NCBI RefSeq assembly: GCF_024399475.1
Contig: NZ_CP101620.1
Coordinates: 1,283,608-1,347,607 of the forward strand
DNA length: 64,000 nucleotides
Direction: 5' to 3'
Source: Allocoprobacillus halotolerans
Lineage (GTDB): Bacteria > Bacillota_I > Bacilli_A > Erysipelotrichales > Coprobacillaceae
Shown here: piece after piece, positions 29,690 through 39,488 of the stretch
Position numbering within the stretch: position 1 is the stretch's first letter
Layout: every line of letters starts with the position of its first letter
Made by a program: the position numbers and the translations under genes
Notes under the pieces: model-generated
Databases searched by the model: none
Told to the model about the DNA's origin: nothing
What the model saw: only the letters and a program-made list of their open reading frames with translations

Positions 29690-29748
29690 ATTACAATTTT
29701 GTAATGTTATGCTTTTTTCTTTTCGTGGATAAAAGAAAACTATATAAT
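29690..29748 (+). promoter_or_regulatory. BceR-type box and promoter of the bce operon
   Basis: The palindrome ATTACAA-TT-TTGTAAT (29690-29705) contains TTACA-N4-TGTAA, the known consensus for BceR-like regulators. TATAAT lies at 29743-29748 with no good -35 hexamer, as expected for an activator-dependent promoter. Confidence 0.65.
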
Positions 29749-29766
29749 GGTTTTAGAGGTGATTAG

Positions 29767-30443
29767 ATGAATCAAATGCATATTATGATTATTGAAGATG
29801 ATGAAACACTTGCAAGTGAAATTAAAGATTTTTGAAAAGATGGGGTTATCAGGCTGTTATTGCAACACATTTTGATAATGTTATACAGGATTTTGTGAAT
29901 TATAAACCACATCTTATTTTAATGGATATTAACTTACCTTATTATGATGGTTATTATTGGTGTACGCAAATAAGGAATTTATCACAAGTTCCTATTATTT
30001 TTATTAGTAGTCGTAATGATGATCATGATAAAATTAGAGCTATTTTACAAGGTGGCGATGATTATGTGGATAAACCATTTCATTTAGAACTTTTAAAAGC
30101 AAAAATAGAAGCTATTTTAAGACGAACTTATCAGTATAAAGTGAAAGATCAAATGCGTATTAATGAAGATATTTATTATGATAAGATGAAAGGCAGTTTC
30201 TTTTATCATGAACAAGAAATACATCTGACAAAATCAGAAAGTCAAATTGTTTGTTTATTACTTGAGTCACAAGGAGATATTGTTTCTAGACAAGAACTGA
30301 TGGAAACATTATGGAATACAGATGAATTTATTTCAGATAATTCACTGACAGTTTTAATTTCTCGTTTAAGAACAAAATTAAAAGAGGCTTACCACCAAGA
30401 CATCATTCATACTAAGAAAGGATTAGGTTACTATATTCCATGA
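29767..30443 (+). CDS. bceR: BceR-like OmpR-family response regulator (frameshifted near start)
   Basis: The N-terminus MNQMHIMIIEDDETLASEIKDF carries the acidic pocket (given in part); a T5 run near 29832 should be T6, which restores LKRWGYQAVIATHF. The phosphoacceptor is the D in LILMDINLP, followed by IFISSR and VDKPFH. The C-terminal winged helix ends RLRTKLKEAYHQDIIHTKKGLGYYIP (abbreviated). It activates genes for antimicrobial-peptide resistance together with the kinase that overlaps its 3' end. Confidence 0.9.
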
Positions 30444-31425
30444 AATATATTCAAAAATATTATCGTTATTTACTTGTAATTATCTTAATGATGATTACCT
30501 ATAATCTTTATTTTATTTATTTAATACCACAAAATAATATTCAATATCTTATCTATTTAGATATGATTCTTATTGTTTGTTTTACAATATTTTTAATGAT
30601 AGATTTCATAAAAGAAAAACATCTTCAAGATAAGAAAAAGAGTATCTAGAATCAACTGAAATTATTGCTTCACAGTTTGAAAATTATGAAAATATAGACA
30701 TTGCTTATCATGATATAAATGTTCTACAAGCACAGTTAAATCAACAATATCAAACAAATTATGATTTACAAGATTATATGGCTAAATGGTGTCATGAAAT
30801 GAAGATTCCATTAGCGGCTAGCCTTTTAATGAATCAAAAAAATCATGATTTTCAACAAAAAGAAGATATGCAAGAACAATTAGAAAAAATGAATCAATAT
30901 CTCAATCAAATATTGATTGCATCAAGAATTCAAAGTCAGCTTTATGATATCAATATCAGACCTGTTTCTTTAAAAGAAAATGTTTATCAGTCTTTGAAAA
31001 ATAACCGTTTTTTCTTTATTAAAAACCATTTTGAAATAGATGCTCAACTAGAAGATATAGATGTTTATAGTGATCCTACATGGTTAGTCTATGTTTTTGA
31101 TCAGATTATGAGCAATGCGATTAAATATGCTTCTAGTGATCCGTGTTTAAAAATAAGAGCCAAGCAATATGAAAGTCATACTGATTTATGGATTGAGGAT
31201 AATGGTGAAGGTATTCAGTCACAAGATTTACCAAGAGTTTTTGATAAAGGATATACAGGTATGAATCATCATAATGGACAATATAAAGCCACAGGTATGG
31301 GATTATATATGGCGAAACAAGTGATAGAAAAATTAGGACATCATATTTCTATTGAAAGTGAATATCAAAAATACACAAGAGTAAAAATCACATTTCAAGA
31401 TCAAAGAGATTACTTTTATCGCTAA
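30440..31425 (+). CDS. bceS: BceS-like intramembrane-sensing histidine kinase (frameshifted)
   Basis: Two N-terminal membrane helices with almost no extracellular loop, then a HisKA-like region with WCHEMKIPLAASL (phospho-His) and an ATPase domain with NAIKYAS, IEDNGEGIQ and GMGLYMAK. An A5 run near 30644 should be A6, giving DKKKEYLESTEII. Repaired length is about 328 aa. Such kinases do not sense ligand alone but through the BceAB transporter encoded next. Confidence 0.9.
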
Positions 31426-31524
31426 CCTTTCAATGAATGTAAGATAAGAAAGCTTATTGTGAGGAAAATGTAAGGATTTCATAATATTTATATTTTACAA
31501 TGAAAGTGTTAGGAGGAATAATTT

Positions 31525-32286
31525 ATGGATAAGAAAAAGATTGTTGAAATCAAAGGTTTAGTAAAAAATTATGGAACGAGAGGATTTCAGACAAGAGTTT
31601 TAAAAGGAATTGATTTAACGATTTATGAAAATGATTTTATTGCGATTATGGGACCTAGTGGCAGTGGGAAAACAACTTTATTGAATATTTTATCTACGAT
31701 TGATAAACCAACACAAGGAATGGTCTTATTAGATGGTAAAGATATTACAAAGATGAAAAATAAAGAATTATCACAGTTAAGGAGAGATAAAATAGGTTTT
31801 ATTTTCCAAGATTATAATTTATTAGATACAATGACTTTACAAGATAATATAGCTTTACCATTATCATTAAATGGTGTTTCATCAAAGACATGTATAGCCA
31901 AAAGTGAAACCCTAGCAACCATCTTTGGTTTAAAAGAACATTTAAAAAAATATCCTTATCAATTATCAGGAGGACAAAAACAAAGAGGTGCCACTTGTCG
32001 TGCATTAATCAGTGAACCAGAAATACTTTTTGCTGATGAACCGACAGGAGCCCTTGATTCTAAATCAAGTCGTGATCTATTAGAGCGTTTAAAAATGGTC
32101 AATGATGAGGGAAAAGCGACTATTTTAATGGTTACACATGATGCTTATAGTGCCTCTTATGCTAAAGATGTCTATATTTTAAATGATGGTATGATGAAAT
32201 GTTGCCTAACAAGAGGGAATAGTCGTAAAGAACTGTATGATCGTATCATTGATATGCAAGTTGCTATGGGAAGTGATTTTGTATGA
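31525..32286 (+). CDS. bceA: BceA-like ABC transporter ATP-binding protein
   Basis: A 253-aa ATPase: Walker A GPSGSGKTT, Q-loop FQDYNLLDT, signature LSGGQKQRG, Walker B ILFADEPTGALDSK, H-loop VTHD. Classic MacB/LolD-type NBD of peptide-antibiotic detoxification transporters. It starts after TTAGGAGGAATAATTT and overlaps bceB by 4 bases. Confidence 0.93.
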   Translation: MDKKKIVEIKGLVKNYGTRGFQTRVLKGIDLTIYENDFIAIMGPSGSGKTTLLNILSTIDKPTQGMVLLDGKDITKMKNKELSQLRRDKIGFIFQDYNLLDTMTLQDNIALPLSLNGVSSKTCIAKSETLATIFGLKEHLKKYPYQLSGGQKQRGATCRALISEPEILFADEPTGALDSKSSRDLLERLKMVNDEGKATILMVTHDAYSASYAKDVYILNDGMMKCCLTRGNSRKELYDRIIDMQVAMGSDFV

Positions 32287-34181
32287 GTCTAGCAAAATTA
32301 TCTTTTATTAATTTTAAAGCCAGTTTAAAAAATTATTTATCATTAATGATTTCATTGGCTTTTACAGTTTTGATTATTTTTAATTTCTTTAACCTTTTAG
32401 ATTCTTCAATGATGGAATCACTAGGTCAAATGAATAGTCGCAATCTCAAGATTGTGATTCAATGTGTTCTTGTTGTTTTAACTTGTTTTATGTTTTTCTT
32501 TGTCTGGTATGCAACGAATGTCTTTTTAACAAAACGTAAAAAAGAAATTGGAATCTATGTCTTTATGGGACTAACAAATCAAAGAATTGGCAAGTTATAC
32601 ATGTTAGAGACATTAATGATTGGATTTGTTTCTTTAATCATGGGAATCGGTTTTGGTATGTTGATTTCACAGTTATTTACGATGATTATTATTGCCATTT
32701 CAAATATAGAAGTCACTTTAACATTTCAGATTTCCATGTCAGCTATTTTATGGAGTTGTTTGATTTATTTTCTTGTTTATATGATTTTTGTATGCAAAGG
32801 TTATATCAATTTAGTTAGAAGTAGTGTTTTAGATATGGTCAGTGCCAATCGTCAAAATGAATATGTGAAACAAAATAAATTGATACTTTTTTTAAAAGCT
32901 GTTTTAGGAACAATTATTTTAGTTCTCGGTTATTATTTTGCGATTAAAAAAGGTGGCATGGAAACAATGGGGAATGCCTTGCTGGCTGTTATCTTAGTCA
33001 TTGTAGGTGTCTATTTATTATTTGGCGGTTTGATTCCATTGATTTATCAAACATTAGCAGCACGTAAAACTTTCCTTTATCATCATCAAAGAACATTATG
33101 GATCAATCAAATGATTTTCCGTATGAAGAAAAACTATCGTACTTATGCGATTGTAACAGTCTTAATGATATGTTCAGTGACTGCCCTTGCAACCGGTGTA
33201 GCAATGTATAATCGTTGTCAGGTGATAGAAGAATTTGAGAATGTCTATACTTATCAAATCTTTAGTGAAAAGGATAATTTACAATTAGAATTTGCAAGAG
33301 AAATAGAAAAACATAATGATATACAATATCAATCTCATATTGAGTTATTACAAATAGAGGCATCATATGTTGATAAAACATTTCAATCTGATACCTATGG
33401 TTTGATTCCTTATTCACAATTAAAACAATTAGCAAAGGATTCAAATCAAGAATTTGATTTTCCAGTATTAGAAAATCATCAAATGATAGATTTACAACAT
33501 CAATATCTTTTATCATTAATTACCAATGAAGAATTCAATGATTTAACTATTCAAGGAAAAGATTATGAAACCATTCAACAAACAACAATTCCTTATTTAG
33601 GTTATCTACAAGAACAAGCTTCATTTTATTGTGTCAGTGATGAAGAATTTGAAACATTAAAATCAAAAGGAACACCACTTTATATCTATAACTATAAGAT
33701 TGTCAATCCAAAGATGATGAATGCATCATTGAATGATATTCAAAATCATCAAGACTGTTTAGGATTAATTAAGCTTGATAGTCAAAATGCATCTAATCAA
33801 TGGATTAAGATGTTTTATCCAATTTGTCTTTTTGTCTTTATGGTCTTTATCTTTGCCAGTGGAAGTATTATATTTATGAAACTTTATAATGATGCTTTTG
33901 AAGAAAAAGAACGTTATCGTGTTTTAAAGAAAATTGGAATTAGTCAAAGAACACTTCAAAAAGGAATACAAAAAGAATTGTTGTTTATCTATGTTGTACC
34001 ATTTTTGATTATGAGTTTATCATCTTATTTTTCAGTTCATGCTTTAGCAAATATGATGCATACAGATTTATTAATGATTAATATCATGAGTGTTGGAGTG
34101 ATAGGCTTATTCTTTATGATTTGTTATGGTTTATCAATTGTCATTTATTGTCAAAATGCAGGCATTTATGAAAAAATTTAG
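32283..34181 (+). CDS. bceB: BceB-like FtsX-family permease
   Basis: A 632-aa permease with about ten membrane spans and one large extracellular domain (about residues 310-515) between two FtsX-type helix groups (LTKRKKEIGIYVFMGLT; EKERYRVLKKIGIS). This is the BceB layout, which removes bacitracin-like or lantibiotic peptides from lipid targets and signals to the kinase. Intact, unlike its two-component partners. Confidence 0.92.
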   Translation: MSLAKLSFINFKASLKNYLSLMISLAFTVLIIFNFFNLLDSSMMESLGQMNSRNLKIVIQCVLVVLTCFMFFFVWYATNVFLTKRKKEIGIYVFMGLTNQRIGKLYMLETLMIGFVSLIMGIGFGMLISQLFTMIIIAISNIEVTLTFQISMSAILWSCLIYFLVYMIFVCKGYINLVRSSVLDMVSANRQNEYVKQNKLILFLKAVLGTIILVLGYYFAIKKGGMETMGNALLAVILVIVGVYLLFGGLIPLIYQTLAARKTFLYHHQRTLWINQMIFRMKKNYRTYAIVTVLMICSVTALATGVAMYNRCQVIEEFENVYTYQIFSEKDNLQLEFAREIEKHNDIQYQSHIELLQIEASYVDKTFQSDTYGLIPYSQLKQLAKDSNQEFDFPVLENHQMIDLQHQYLLSLITNEEFNDLTIQGKDYETIQQTTIPYLGYLQEQASFYCVSDEEFETLKSKGTPLYIYNYKIVNPKMMNASLNDIQNHQDCLGLIKLDSQNASNQWIKMFYPICLFVFMVFIFASGSIIFMKLYNDAFEEKERYRVLKKIGISQRTLQKGIQKELLFIYVVPFLIMSLSSYFSVHALANMMHTDLLMINIMSVGVIGLFFMICYGLSIVIYCQNAGIYEKI

Positions 34182-34248
34182 ATGATATAAAATAACTTTG
34201 TTTTAAAAAATGAACACTCTACGTACTATTGATGCTAAGATATATATG

Positions 34249-34276
34249 AAAAAAGTCGGGTTACTCCGACTTTTTT
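34249..34276. terminator. bidirectional terminator
   Basis: Stem AAAAAAGTCGG (34249-34259) / CCGACTTTTTT (34266-34276), 6-nt loop, between bceB and the convergent radical SAM gene. Confidence 0.9.
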
Positions 34277-35121
34277 GTAGCTGCTTTTTTAATTTGACTA
34301 TGATAGAAATAGTTAACAATGATGGGTGGTTCATCAAAAGCACGTTGCATACTATCATCATTTGTCACATAATCTAACCCAATTTCTTTAGCGAATGTTT
34401 GAAGTTCTTGATCTAAATCTTGCCAATAATCAAGCTGTCCATGATTATAAATATCTTGATATAACAGAAGAAGATGAGGATATTTTTCTTGAATATACGA
34501 CATAATTGTTGATTTGTAGTTAACACGAAGATTTAAGTTTTCAAGCCAGATTAAATGGCATTGATTTTTAGCACGTTGAATAATTGCTTTGACATCTGTG
34601 ATGCCTGGAAAAATAGGGGAAATAAAACAAGTTGTCCGAATACCAGAATGGTAAAAAGTTTCCATTGCTTTGAGTATACGTTCAATGGATACAGCATGAT
34701 CCATATCTGATTTGAATTGTTCATCTAAGGTATTAATAGACCATGAAACATGGGCGTCAGGAAAGGTTTTGATTAAATCACTTTTTGTCGCAATACTGAT
34801 TTTGGCTCCACTGCCTTGTAATTGTAATAAGAGTTCTCTTGTACGTTTATATATTTTTTCTTGGGGAAGATAAGGATCGGTAATGGAATCAATAAATAAT
34901 TCTTTTCCTTTGTATTTATAAGGATTTTTGATTTCTGGTTAATATTTCACATTTAAAAATTGTCCCCATGGTTTATCATGTCCAGTAAATCTTTTCATAA
35001 ATACAGCATGACAATACTGGCATCCATGTGTACATCCCGCATAAGGATTGACGGCATATTCACAAACAGGCAAATTTGATTTTGTGATAATGCTTTTGGT
35101 TTGTATTTCGCTAATAATCAT
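34261..35121 (-). CDS. SPL-family radical SAM protein (frameshifted)
   Basis: Reading leftwards from 35121, MIISEIQTKSIITKSNLPVCE leads to the 4Fe-4S loop CTHGCQYC in YAGCTHGCQYCHA, and GHDKPWGQFLNVK follows, as in SplB-like radical SAM proteins. An extra base near 34940 (AAATATTAAC for AAAATTAAC) shifts the frame; the rest (FPGITDVKAIIQRAK, DYVTNDDSMQRAF) continues to 34261. Repaired length is about 287 aa. It starts right after the nitroreductase stop codon. Substrate unknown. Confidence 0.8.
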
Positions 35122-35122
35122 T

Positions 35123-35701
35123 TTACCATTTGTTCCAATGAACTCTATTTTCGATAGTTGCTTTGACTTGTGGAGGAACAAGGGCAACAGGACTTGAATA
35201 ACCAAGAATGACCATTGCTGGTAAATAATAACTGTCTGGAACTATCATAAATTCTTTGATTTTTTCAGGCTCTTTTTTTACTGGAATATGCACCACAGAT
35301 TCTAAACCTTCTGCTGTTGCAGCTAACAACATGTTTTCAATTAAAGTCCACACAGCCCCATAGTCCATCAAACCATAATTATTTTTAGGATTATCAAAAG
35401 CATATTTTTGTTTAAAATAAGGTAGAATGACACACGCTGATTCTTCAATCATTATACGTTGACGTGGATAAGCAATTTTAAATATTTCTTGTTGAGGTGT
35501 TTTCGGTTCTTGAATACGACAAGGATAAGGGCGTACACATTTTGCGAGTTCTTTGATAATTGCTTTATCCGTAATTGTCACAAGTTCCCATCTTCTTTGA
35601 TGATTAGATGAAGGTGCTTTTAAACCAACATCTAATATTCTTTCTAATATTTCTTGAGGAATAGCTTTATCCTCAAATTGACGTTTTGTTAATGACATCA
35701 T
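35123..35701 (-). CDS. nitroreductase-family FMN protein
   Basis: A 192-aa protein with the nitroreductase signatures RILDVGLKAPSSNHQRRWE (N-terminal FMN contacts), NYGLMDYGAVWTLIENMLLAATAEGLES and the C-terminal VILGYSSPVA. Such enzymes reduce nitro or quinone compounds with NAD(P)H. It lies 12 bases after the MarR-type regulator that probably controls it. Confidence 0.9.
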   Translation of the reverse strand: MMSLTKRQFEDKAIPQEILERILDVGLKAPSSNHQRRWELVTITDKAIIKELAKCVRPYPCRIQEPKTPQQEIFKIAYPRQRIMIEESACVILPYFKQKYAFDNPKNNYGLMDYGAVWTLIENMLLAATAEGLESVVHIPVKKEPEKIKEFMIVPDSYYLPAMVILGYSSPVALVPPQVKATIENRVHWNKW

Positions 35702-35713
35702 AAAATTCCATAT

Positions 35714-36166
35714 TTAATCCTCCGTTTCTTGATGAATAAGCATTGCAAGATTTTTTGTAAAAGTTCGAGATAAGTCAATCAATTGTTTTTGTTCCTCAGG
35801 TAAAAACATGGACATAGCTTTATCTTCAGCCCATGTAATATGACGGACAACTTTTTGGCAATGTTGACGACCGTCTGGTGTCATCACAACAAGCTTATTT
35901 CGCTTGGTTTCAGGAATTTCTGTCACCGTAACATATTTTTGTGATAATAAATTTTTGATAATTAAATTGACTGTCTGTTTAGATTGGAATGTACGTTCAC
36001 AGATTGCCCTTTGTGTCATCCCTTCTTTAGCATAGAAAGGAACATTCACAACCAAAAGTGTTTTCATCAACATGCCATGCTTTTTAGCATATTCATCATA
36101 TAAAGCAAATTGCTCATCCCTAAATTTACAATACAAATAAGCATTTTTTCTATCTTCTTTATTCAT
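35714..36166 (-). CDS. MarR-family transcriptional regulator
   Basis: A 150-aa winged-helix protein: GMTQRAICERTFQSKQTVNL (recognition helix; given in part), NLLSQKYVTVTEIPETKRNK (wing) and VVMTPDGRQ. It starts after AAGAAGGTGAGTT and is the first gene of a regulator-nitroreductase-SPL operon, suggesting ligand-responsive control of a redox detoxification set. Confidence 0.9.
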   Translation of the reverse strand: MNKEDRKNAYLYCKFRDEQFALYDEYAKKHGMLMKTLLVVNVPFYAKEGMTQRAICERTFQSKQTVNLIIKNLLSQKYVTVTEIPETKRNKLVVMTPDGRQHCQKVVRHITWAEDKAMSMFLPEEQKQLIDLSRTFTKNLAMLIHQETED

Positions 36167-36249
36167 AACTCACCTTCTTTTAGTCTATTTCTTTACAGTC
36201 AATTTCTTGACTGTGTTATAACGTAAATTTTATTAATTTCAATAACATT

Positions 36250-36293
36250 ATGAAAAATAAAAAACTCTATAAATGATATGTTCATTTATAGAG
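36250..36293 (-). terminator. terminator of the DUF362 gene
   Basis: Stem CTCTATAAATG (36265-36275) / CATTTATAGAG (36283-36293); on the minus strand it is followed by TTTTTTATTTTTC. Confidence 0.85.
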
Positions 36294-36300
36294 CCTCATA

Positions 36301-37404
36301 TTATTTAATTTCAATAAGTTCATATTCACGAGTTCCTAAACCAATCTTTTGAGCATGTTCCAAACATGATTTCCAGTTTGTTTCAGGAGAAACATCAGTG
36401 AAATGATCATGGTGATGATGTCCATGTTTATCTAATAAACTGTTTTTGATTGCTGGTTGTTGATTAACCGCATCAGCACAAGCTTGATCTAAAGCGACTG
36501 GATCAAAAGATGCAAACATACCTACATCGGGCACAATCGCAATATCATTTTCCGCATGACAATCACAATAAGGTGAAACATCAATGACAAGTGAAATATG
36601 GAAGCAAGGGCGACCATCCACAACAGCTTTTGTATATTCAGCAATCTTATAATTTAAAATATCATTGGCTTCATCCATACTTGCCTGAATGGCATCTTTA
36701 GGACAAACACCAATACATCTTCCACATCCAACACATTTATTGTGGTCAATCTTTGCTTTACGATCAGTAATCTTTGGGGCATCATGGGCACAGATTTTAA
36801 TGCATTGTCCACATCCAATGCATAGTTCTTCTTCAACAACTGGTTTACCAGCACTATGCATTTCCATTTTACCTGCACGAGAACCACAACCCATACCAAT
36901 ATTTTTTAAAGCGCCACCAAAACCAGTGAGTTCATGTCCTTTAAAATGATTTAAAGAAATGATAATATCAGCATCCATAATGGCTTGTCCAATTTTTGCT
37001 TCTTTAACATATTCGCCATTAACTGGAACTAATGCTTCATCTGTTCCTTTTAATCCATCAGCAATAATTGTATGAACTCCTGTCTGGAAAGGATTATATC
37101 CATTTGTATAAGCACTATCCAAATGGTCTAAAGCATTTTTTCTGCCACCAACATATAAAGTATTACAATCCGTTAAGAAAGCTTTACCACCTAATTCTTT
37201 GACATAATCACAAACAACTTTTGCCCAGTTTGGTCTTAAATAAGCCAAGTTTCCTGGTTCACCAAAATGAATCTTTATTGCAGCATATTTATCTTCAAAA
37301 TCAATGTTTTCAAAACCAGCTTTTTTCATTAAATACTTTAATTTTTCAGGTAAATTCATTCTTCCTGTATGCATATCACAATAATAAACTTTAGATTTTT
37401 CCAT
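36301..37404 (-). CDS. DUF362-domain 2x[4Fe-4S] ferredoxin-like protein
   Basis: A 367-aa protein: DUF362 domain (about 1-180, IKIHFGEPGNLAYLRP, SLNHFKGHELTGFGGALKN) and two 4Fe-4S motifs, CIGCGQCIKIC and CVGCGRCIGVC (about 195-240), then a second DUF362 part with FASFDPVALDQACADA. A histidine-rich stretch (HGHHHHDH) near residue 345 may bind metal. Start at 37404 follows GGAGGTAAAAAAG. Role unknown, presumably electron transfer. Confidence 0.9.
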   Translation of the reverse strand: MEKSKVYYCDMHTGRMNLPEKLKYLMKKAGFENIDFEDKYAAIKIHFGEPGNLAYLRPNWAKVVCDYVKELGGKAFLTDCNTLYVGGRKNALDHLDSAYTNGYNPFQTGVHTIIADGLKGTDEALVPVNGEYVKEAKIGQAIMDADIIISLNHFKGHELTGFGGALKNIGMGCGSRAGKMEMHSAGKPVVEEELCIGCGQCIKICAHDAPKITDRKAKIDHNKCVGCGRCIGVCPKDAIQASMDEANDILNYKIAEYTKAVVDGRPCFHISLVIDVSPYCDCHAENDIAIVPDVGMFASFDPVALDQACADAVNQQPAIKNSLLDKHGHHHHDHFTDVSPETNWKSCLEHAQKIGLGTREYELIEIK

Positions 37405-37765
37405 CTTTTTTACCTCCTCATACTCCTGCTTTTATTTTACACTTTTTTCAAAAAAAATAAAGATAATCATCAATATATGAAAAACATGTTATAATTCTCC
37501 TCGTATAATATGTATAGAAGTTTGAATTAAGGATTTCTCTTTTTAAACAACTGAGATATCTCAGTTGTTTAAAAAATCCTTGCTTCTACACTCTCTTTTA
37601 AGATAATAGTTTCGTTTTGAATCAAGGTTTTATTCTTTTCTCCTGCGGCCATCTTGTTATGTTCCGCTTCTAAAAGACTTAATCCTCTGTTCAAGGCGTA
37701 CTTTATACCCGAATGAGTTTGTTGCAGCAGTGTATTCTCACTTGTCTCCGCATTTACGAGGTTGC
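37405..37765. other. gene-free region upstream of the IS110-type element
   Basis: The first 100 bases hold the promoter of the DUF362 gene. From about 37580 to 37765 the sequence becomes richer in G/C and has no convincing reading frame. It might be the long left end of the IS element, which in IS110 relatives encodes the bridge RNA, or old flanking DNA. Confidence 0.4.
37540..37575. repeat. 36-nt perfect palindrome
   Basis: The sequence is self-complementary around GAT|ATC at 37557/37558 (TTTAAACAACTGAGAT on the left), with further imperfect pairing outside (GGATTT at 37531 with AAATCC at 37573; GAAG with CTTC). It can form a strong cruciform or terminator stem. Confidence 0.8.
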
Positions 37766-37792
37766 GTTTGTCTTGATTTAGAGGTGCAATTC
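37766..37792 (+). repeat. left inverted repeat of IS110-type element
   Basis: Begins GTTTGTCTTGATTTAGAGG; pairs with 39334-39360 in inverted orientation (24/27). Confidence 0.8.
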
Positions 37793-37830
37793 AAAACCAT
37801 TTACATACTTTAGAAAGAAGGTCATTTTTT

Positions 37831-39234
37831 ATGAAAAATTACAATTACAATCTTTATGTTGGCATTGATGTCTCTAAAGGCAAGGCTGATGCTGCTGTTC
37901 TGGCTGTCCCTGAATTAAGATCGGTCAAACCTCATTTCCTTAGAAAAAAATTATCTTTTAAGTTTATTAAATCTGAAGTTGTTGAGTTTTTAAATACTGT
38001 TAGAAAGTATTCCAGTGATCAGTACTGTCTCCACACTTATTTTGCTTTGGAAGTCACTGGCATATATTCTACTAATATCTACACCTTTATTAAACAAAAC
38101 TGTAATAGCGATGAAGAAATCCATCAGCTTAATACGGATTTCGTTAATAAATGGAGAGAAAGCCATAATATATCTAAATCTGATCCTTTGGATGCTCAAA
38201 CCATCTGTTCCATTATCGGTACTGATGATCAGGTCAAATATGTTTCAGATTCTGTTTTTGAAAACAAAAACGGATATCAAGATCTTAAGGCTCTCGTTCA
38301 CAGACACTATCAGATTAAAAAACTCTATTCTCAGGAAACTAACCGTCTCATTGCCCTTTGTGATTGTTATTTCCCTGAACTTCAGTATGTTTTTGAACCT
38401 AAATCAGCTGCTTTCCTGGCTGTCTTATCTCAATATCCTACTTCGCATGATATCATAAATGCTTCCAAAAATGAAGTGTTTCATCTTGTTTACGAAGCAA
38501 CTAGACATCGCTGCAGTATGGATAAGATTGATAAGCTTTTCAATTATGCTCAGGATACACTGGTTCCACATGTATCCGATCATATGAGATATGTTATTTC
38601 CAACACTGTTGAAAGCATCATCCATATTCGTACACAATTGAAACTGATTGAAAAAGATATCAGAAAGCTTGCTGCCACTTTTAATGTTTACAGTCTGCTG
38701 TTGACCATCACTGGCTGTGGTCCTTTGACTGCCGCTGTTATCATCGCTGAAACCGGAGACATCTTCAGATTCAAAAATGCTGATCATTATGTCTCTTACA
38801 GTGGTTCATCACCACGTAACAAGCGTTCTGGCAAGTCTGTGGAAATCATGGGCAAGATTTCCAAGAAAGGCTCAAAATACCTGAGACACGCTCTTTACAT
38901 GATTGCCGAATTTGCCAGACGACATAATCCTGTTCTTAAACACTTATTTGAAAGAGTGAAGAACGGAAATAAAAAGCGTCATAAATTAGCGGTCATTGCA
39001 GTTGCCAATCGCATTGCCAGATATATCTATTCAATCATGAAAAACGAAAGCAGTTTTATAATCATGCATGAAAATATCATGCGATTACCAGAAGAAACCC
39101 GAAATACGTTCTTCAATTCAATATCTTTAGATTTTCCAAAGAATACCAGAAAACAGATTTATCAGTATTCTGATATCAATGGTGAAATCCATCGCTTTGT
39201 TTATAGGAACGAAGCAACGGAATCAGTAGCTTAA
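37831..39234 (+). CDS. IS110-family transposase (DEDD/serine)
   Basis: A 467-aa recombinase. The N-terminal RuvC-like DEDD domain shows GIDVSKGKADAAV, ALEVTGIY and SKSDPLDAQT. The C-terminal Tnp2 domain shows ITGCGPLTAAVIIAE and the catalytic-serine region YVSYSGSSPRNKRSGK (about residues 320-335). This family uses a structured bridge RNA to pick target and donor sites. It starts after AGAAAGAAGGTCATTTTTT. Codon use is less AT-biased than the neighbours. Confidence 0.95.
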   Translation: MKNYNYNLYVGIDVSKGKADAAVLAVPELRSVKPHFLRKKLSFKFIKSEVVEFLNTVRKYSSDQYCLHTYFALEVTGIYSTNIYTFIKQNCNSDEEIHQLNTDFVNKWRESHNISKSDPLDAQTICSIIGTDDQVKYVSDSVFENKNGYQDLKALVHRHYQIKKLYSQETNRLIALCDCYFPELQYVFEPKSAAFLAVLSQYPTSHDIINASKNEVFHLVYEATRHRCSMDKIDKLFNYAQDTLVPHVSDHMRYVISNTVESIIHIRTQLKLIEKDIRKLAATFNVYSLLLTITGCGPLTAAVIIAETGDIFRFKNADHYVSYSGSSPRNKRSGKSVEIMGKISKKGSKYLRHALYMIAEFARRHNPVLKHLFERVKNGNKKRHKLAVIAVANRIARYIYSIMKNESSFIIMHENIMRLPEETRNTFFNSISLDFPKNTRKQIYQYSDINGEIHRFVYRNEATESVA

Positions 39235-39287
39235 AAACAAAGAAAACCTAAAATGTAAGAGCTTTCAAACACTGAGTTTTGAGAAGT

Positions 39288-39321
39288 TGTTTTTAGTGCA
39301 CCCAAAAATCCACTAAAAACA
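39288..39321 (+). ncRNA. stem-loop in the 3' non-coding end of the IS110-type element
   Basis: TGTTTTTAGTG (39288-39298) pairs with CACTAAAAACA (39311-39321), leaving a 12-nt loop CACCCAAAAATC. It may be part of the bridge RNA or a simple terminator of the transposase transcript. Confidence 0.4.
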
Positions 39322-39333
39322 TCAAAGAACATC

Positions 39334-39360
39334 GGATTGCTCCTCTAAATCAGGACAAAC
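39334..39360 (-). repeat. right inverted repeat of IS110-type element
   Basis: Reads GGATTGCTCCTCTAAATCAG at its start; the reverse complement matches 37766-37792 at 24 of 27 positions. Confidence 0.8.
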
Positions 39361-39488
39361 ACTATTAAAATCATTTTTTTAAATTAATTATTGACATTTA
39401 ATAGTTTGTCTTATAGGAGAGTAAATCTCTTGAAGATAAGTTGTTATTTTATGAAAAATTCTCATAATGGTAGATGGGAGGAAAAAAT

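Larger units (their letters stand above)
37766..39360 (+). mobile_element. IS110/IS1111-type insertion sequence
   Basis: The element is defined by an IS110-family transposase gene and by 27-bp inverted repeats at 37766-37792 and 39334-39360, which match at 24 of 27 positions. Such subterminal repeats are typical of the IS1111 branch. An alternative outer edge is the 9-bp direct repeat GTTTGTCTT at 37766-37774 and about 39404-39412. The 3' non-coding part (39235-39333) is short but structured. Confidence 0.75.

Noticed and set aside
36689-36949. 86-aa plus-strand open frame over the DUF362 gene
   Set aside because: Antisense to the ferredoxin motifs; composition is that of a shadow frame.
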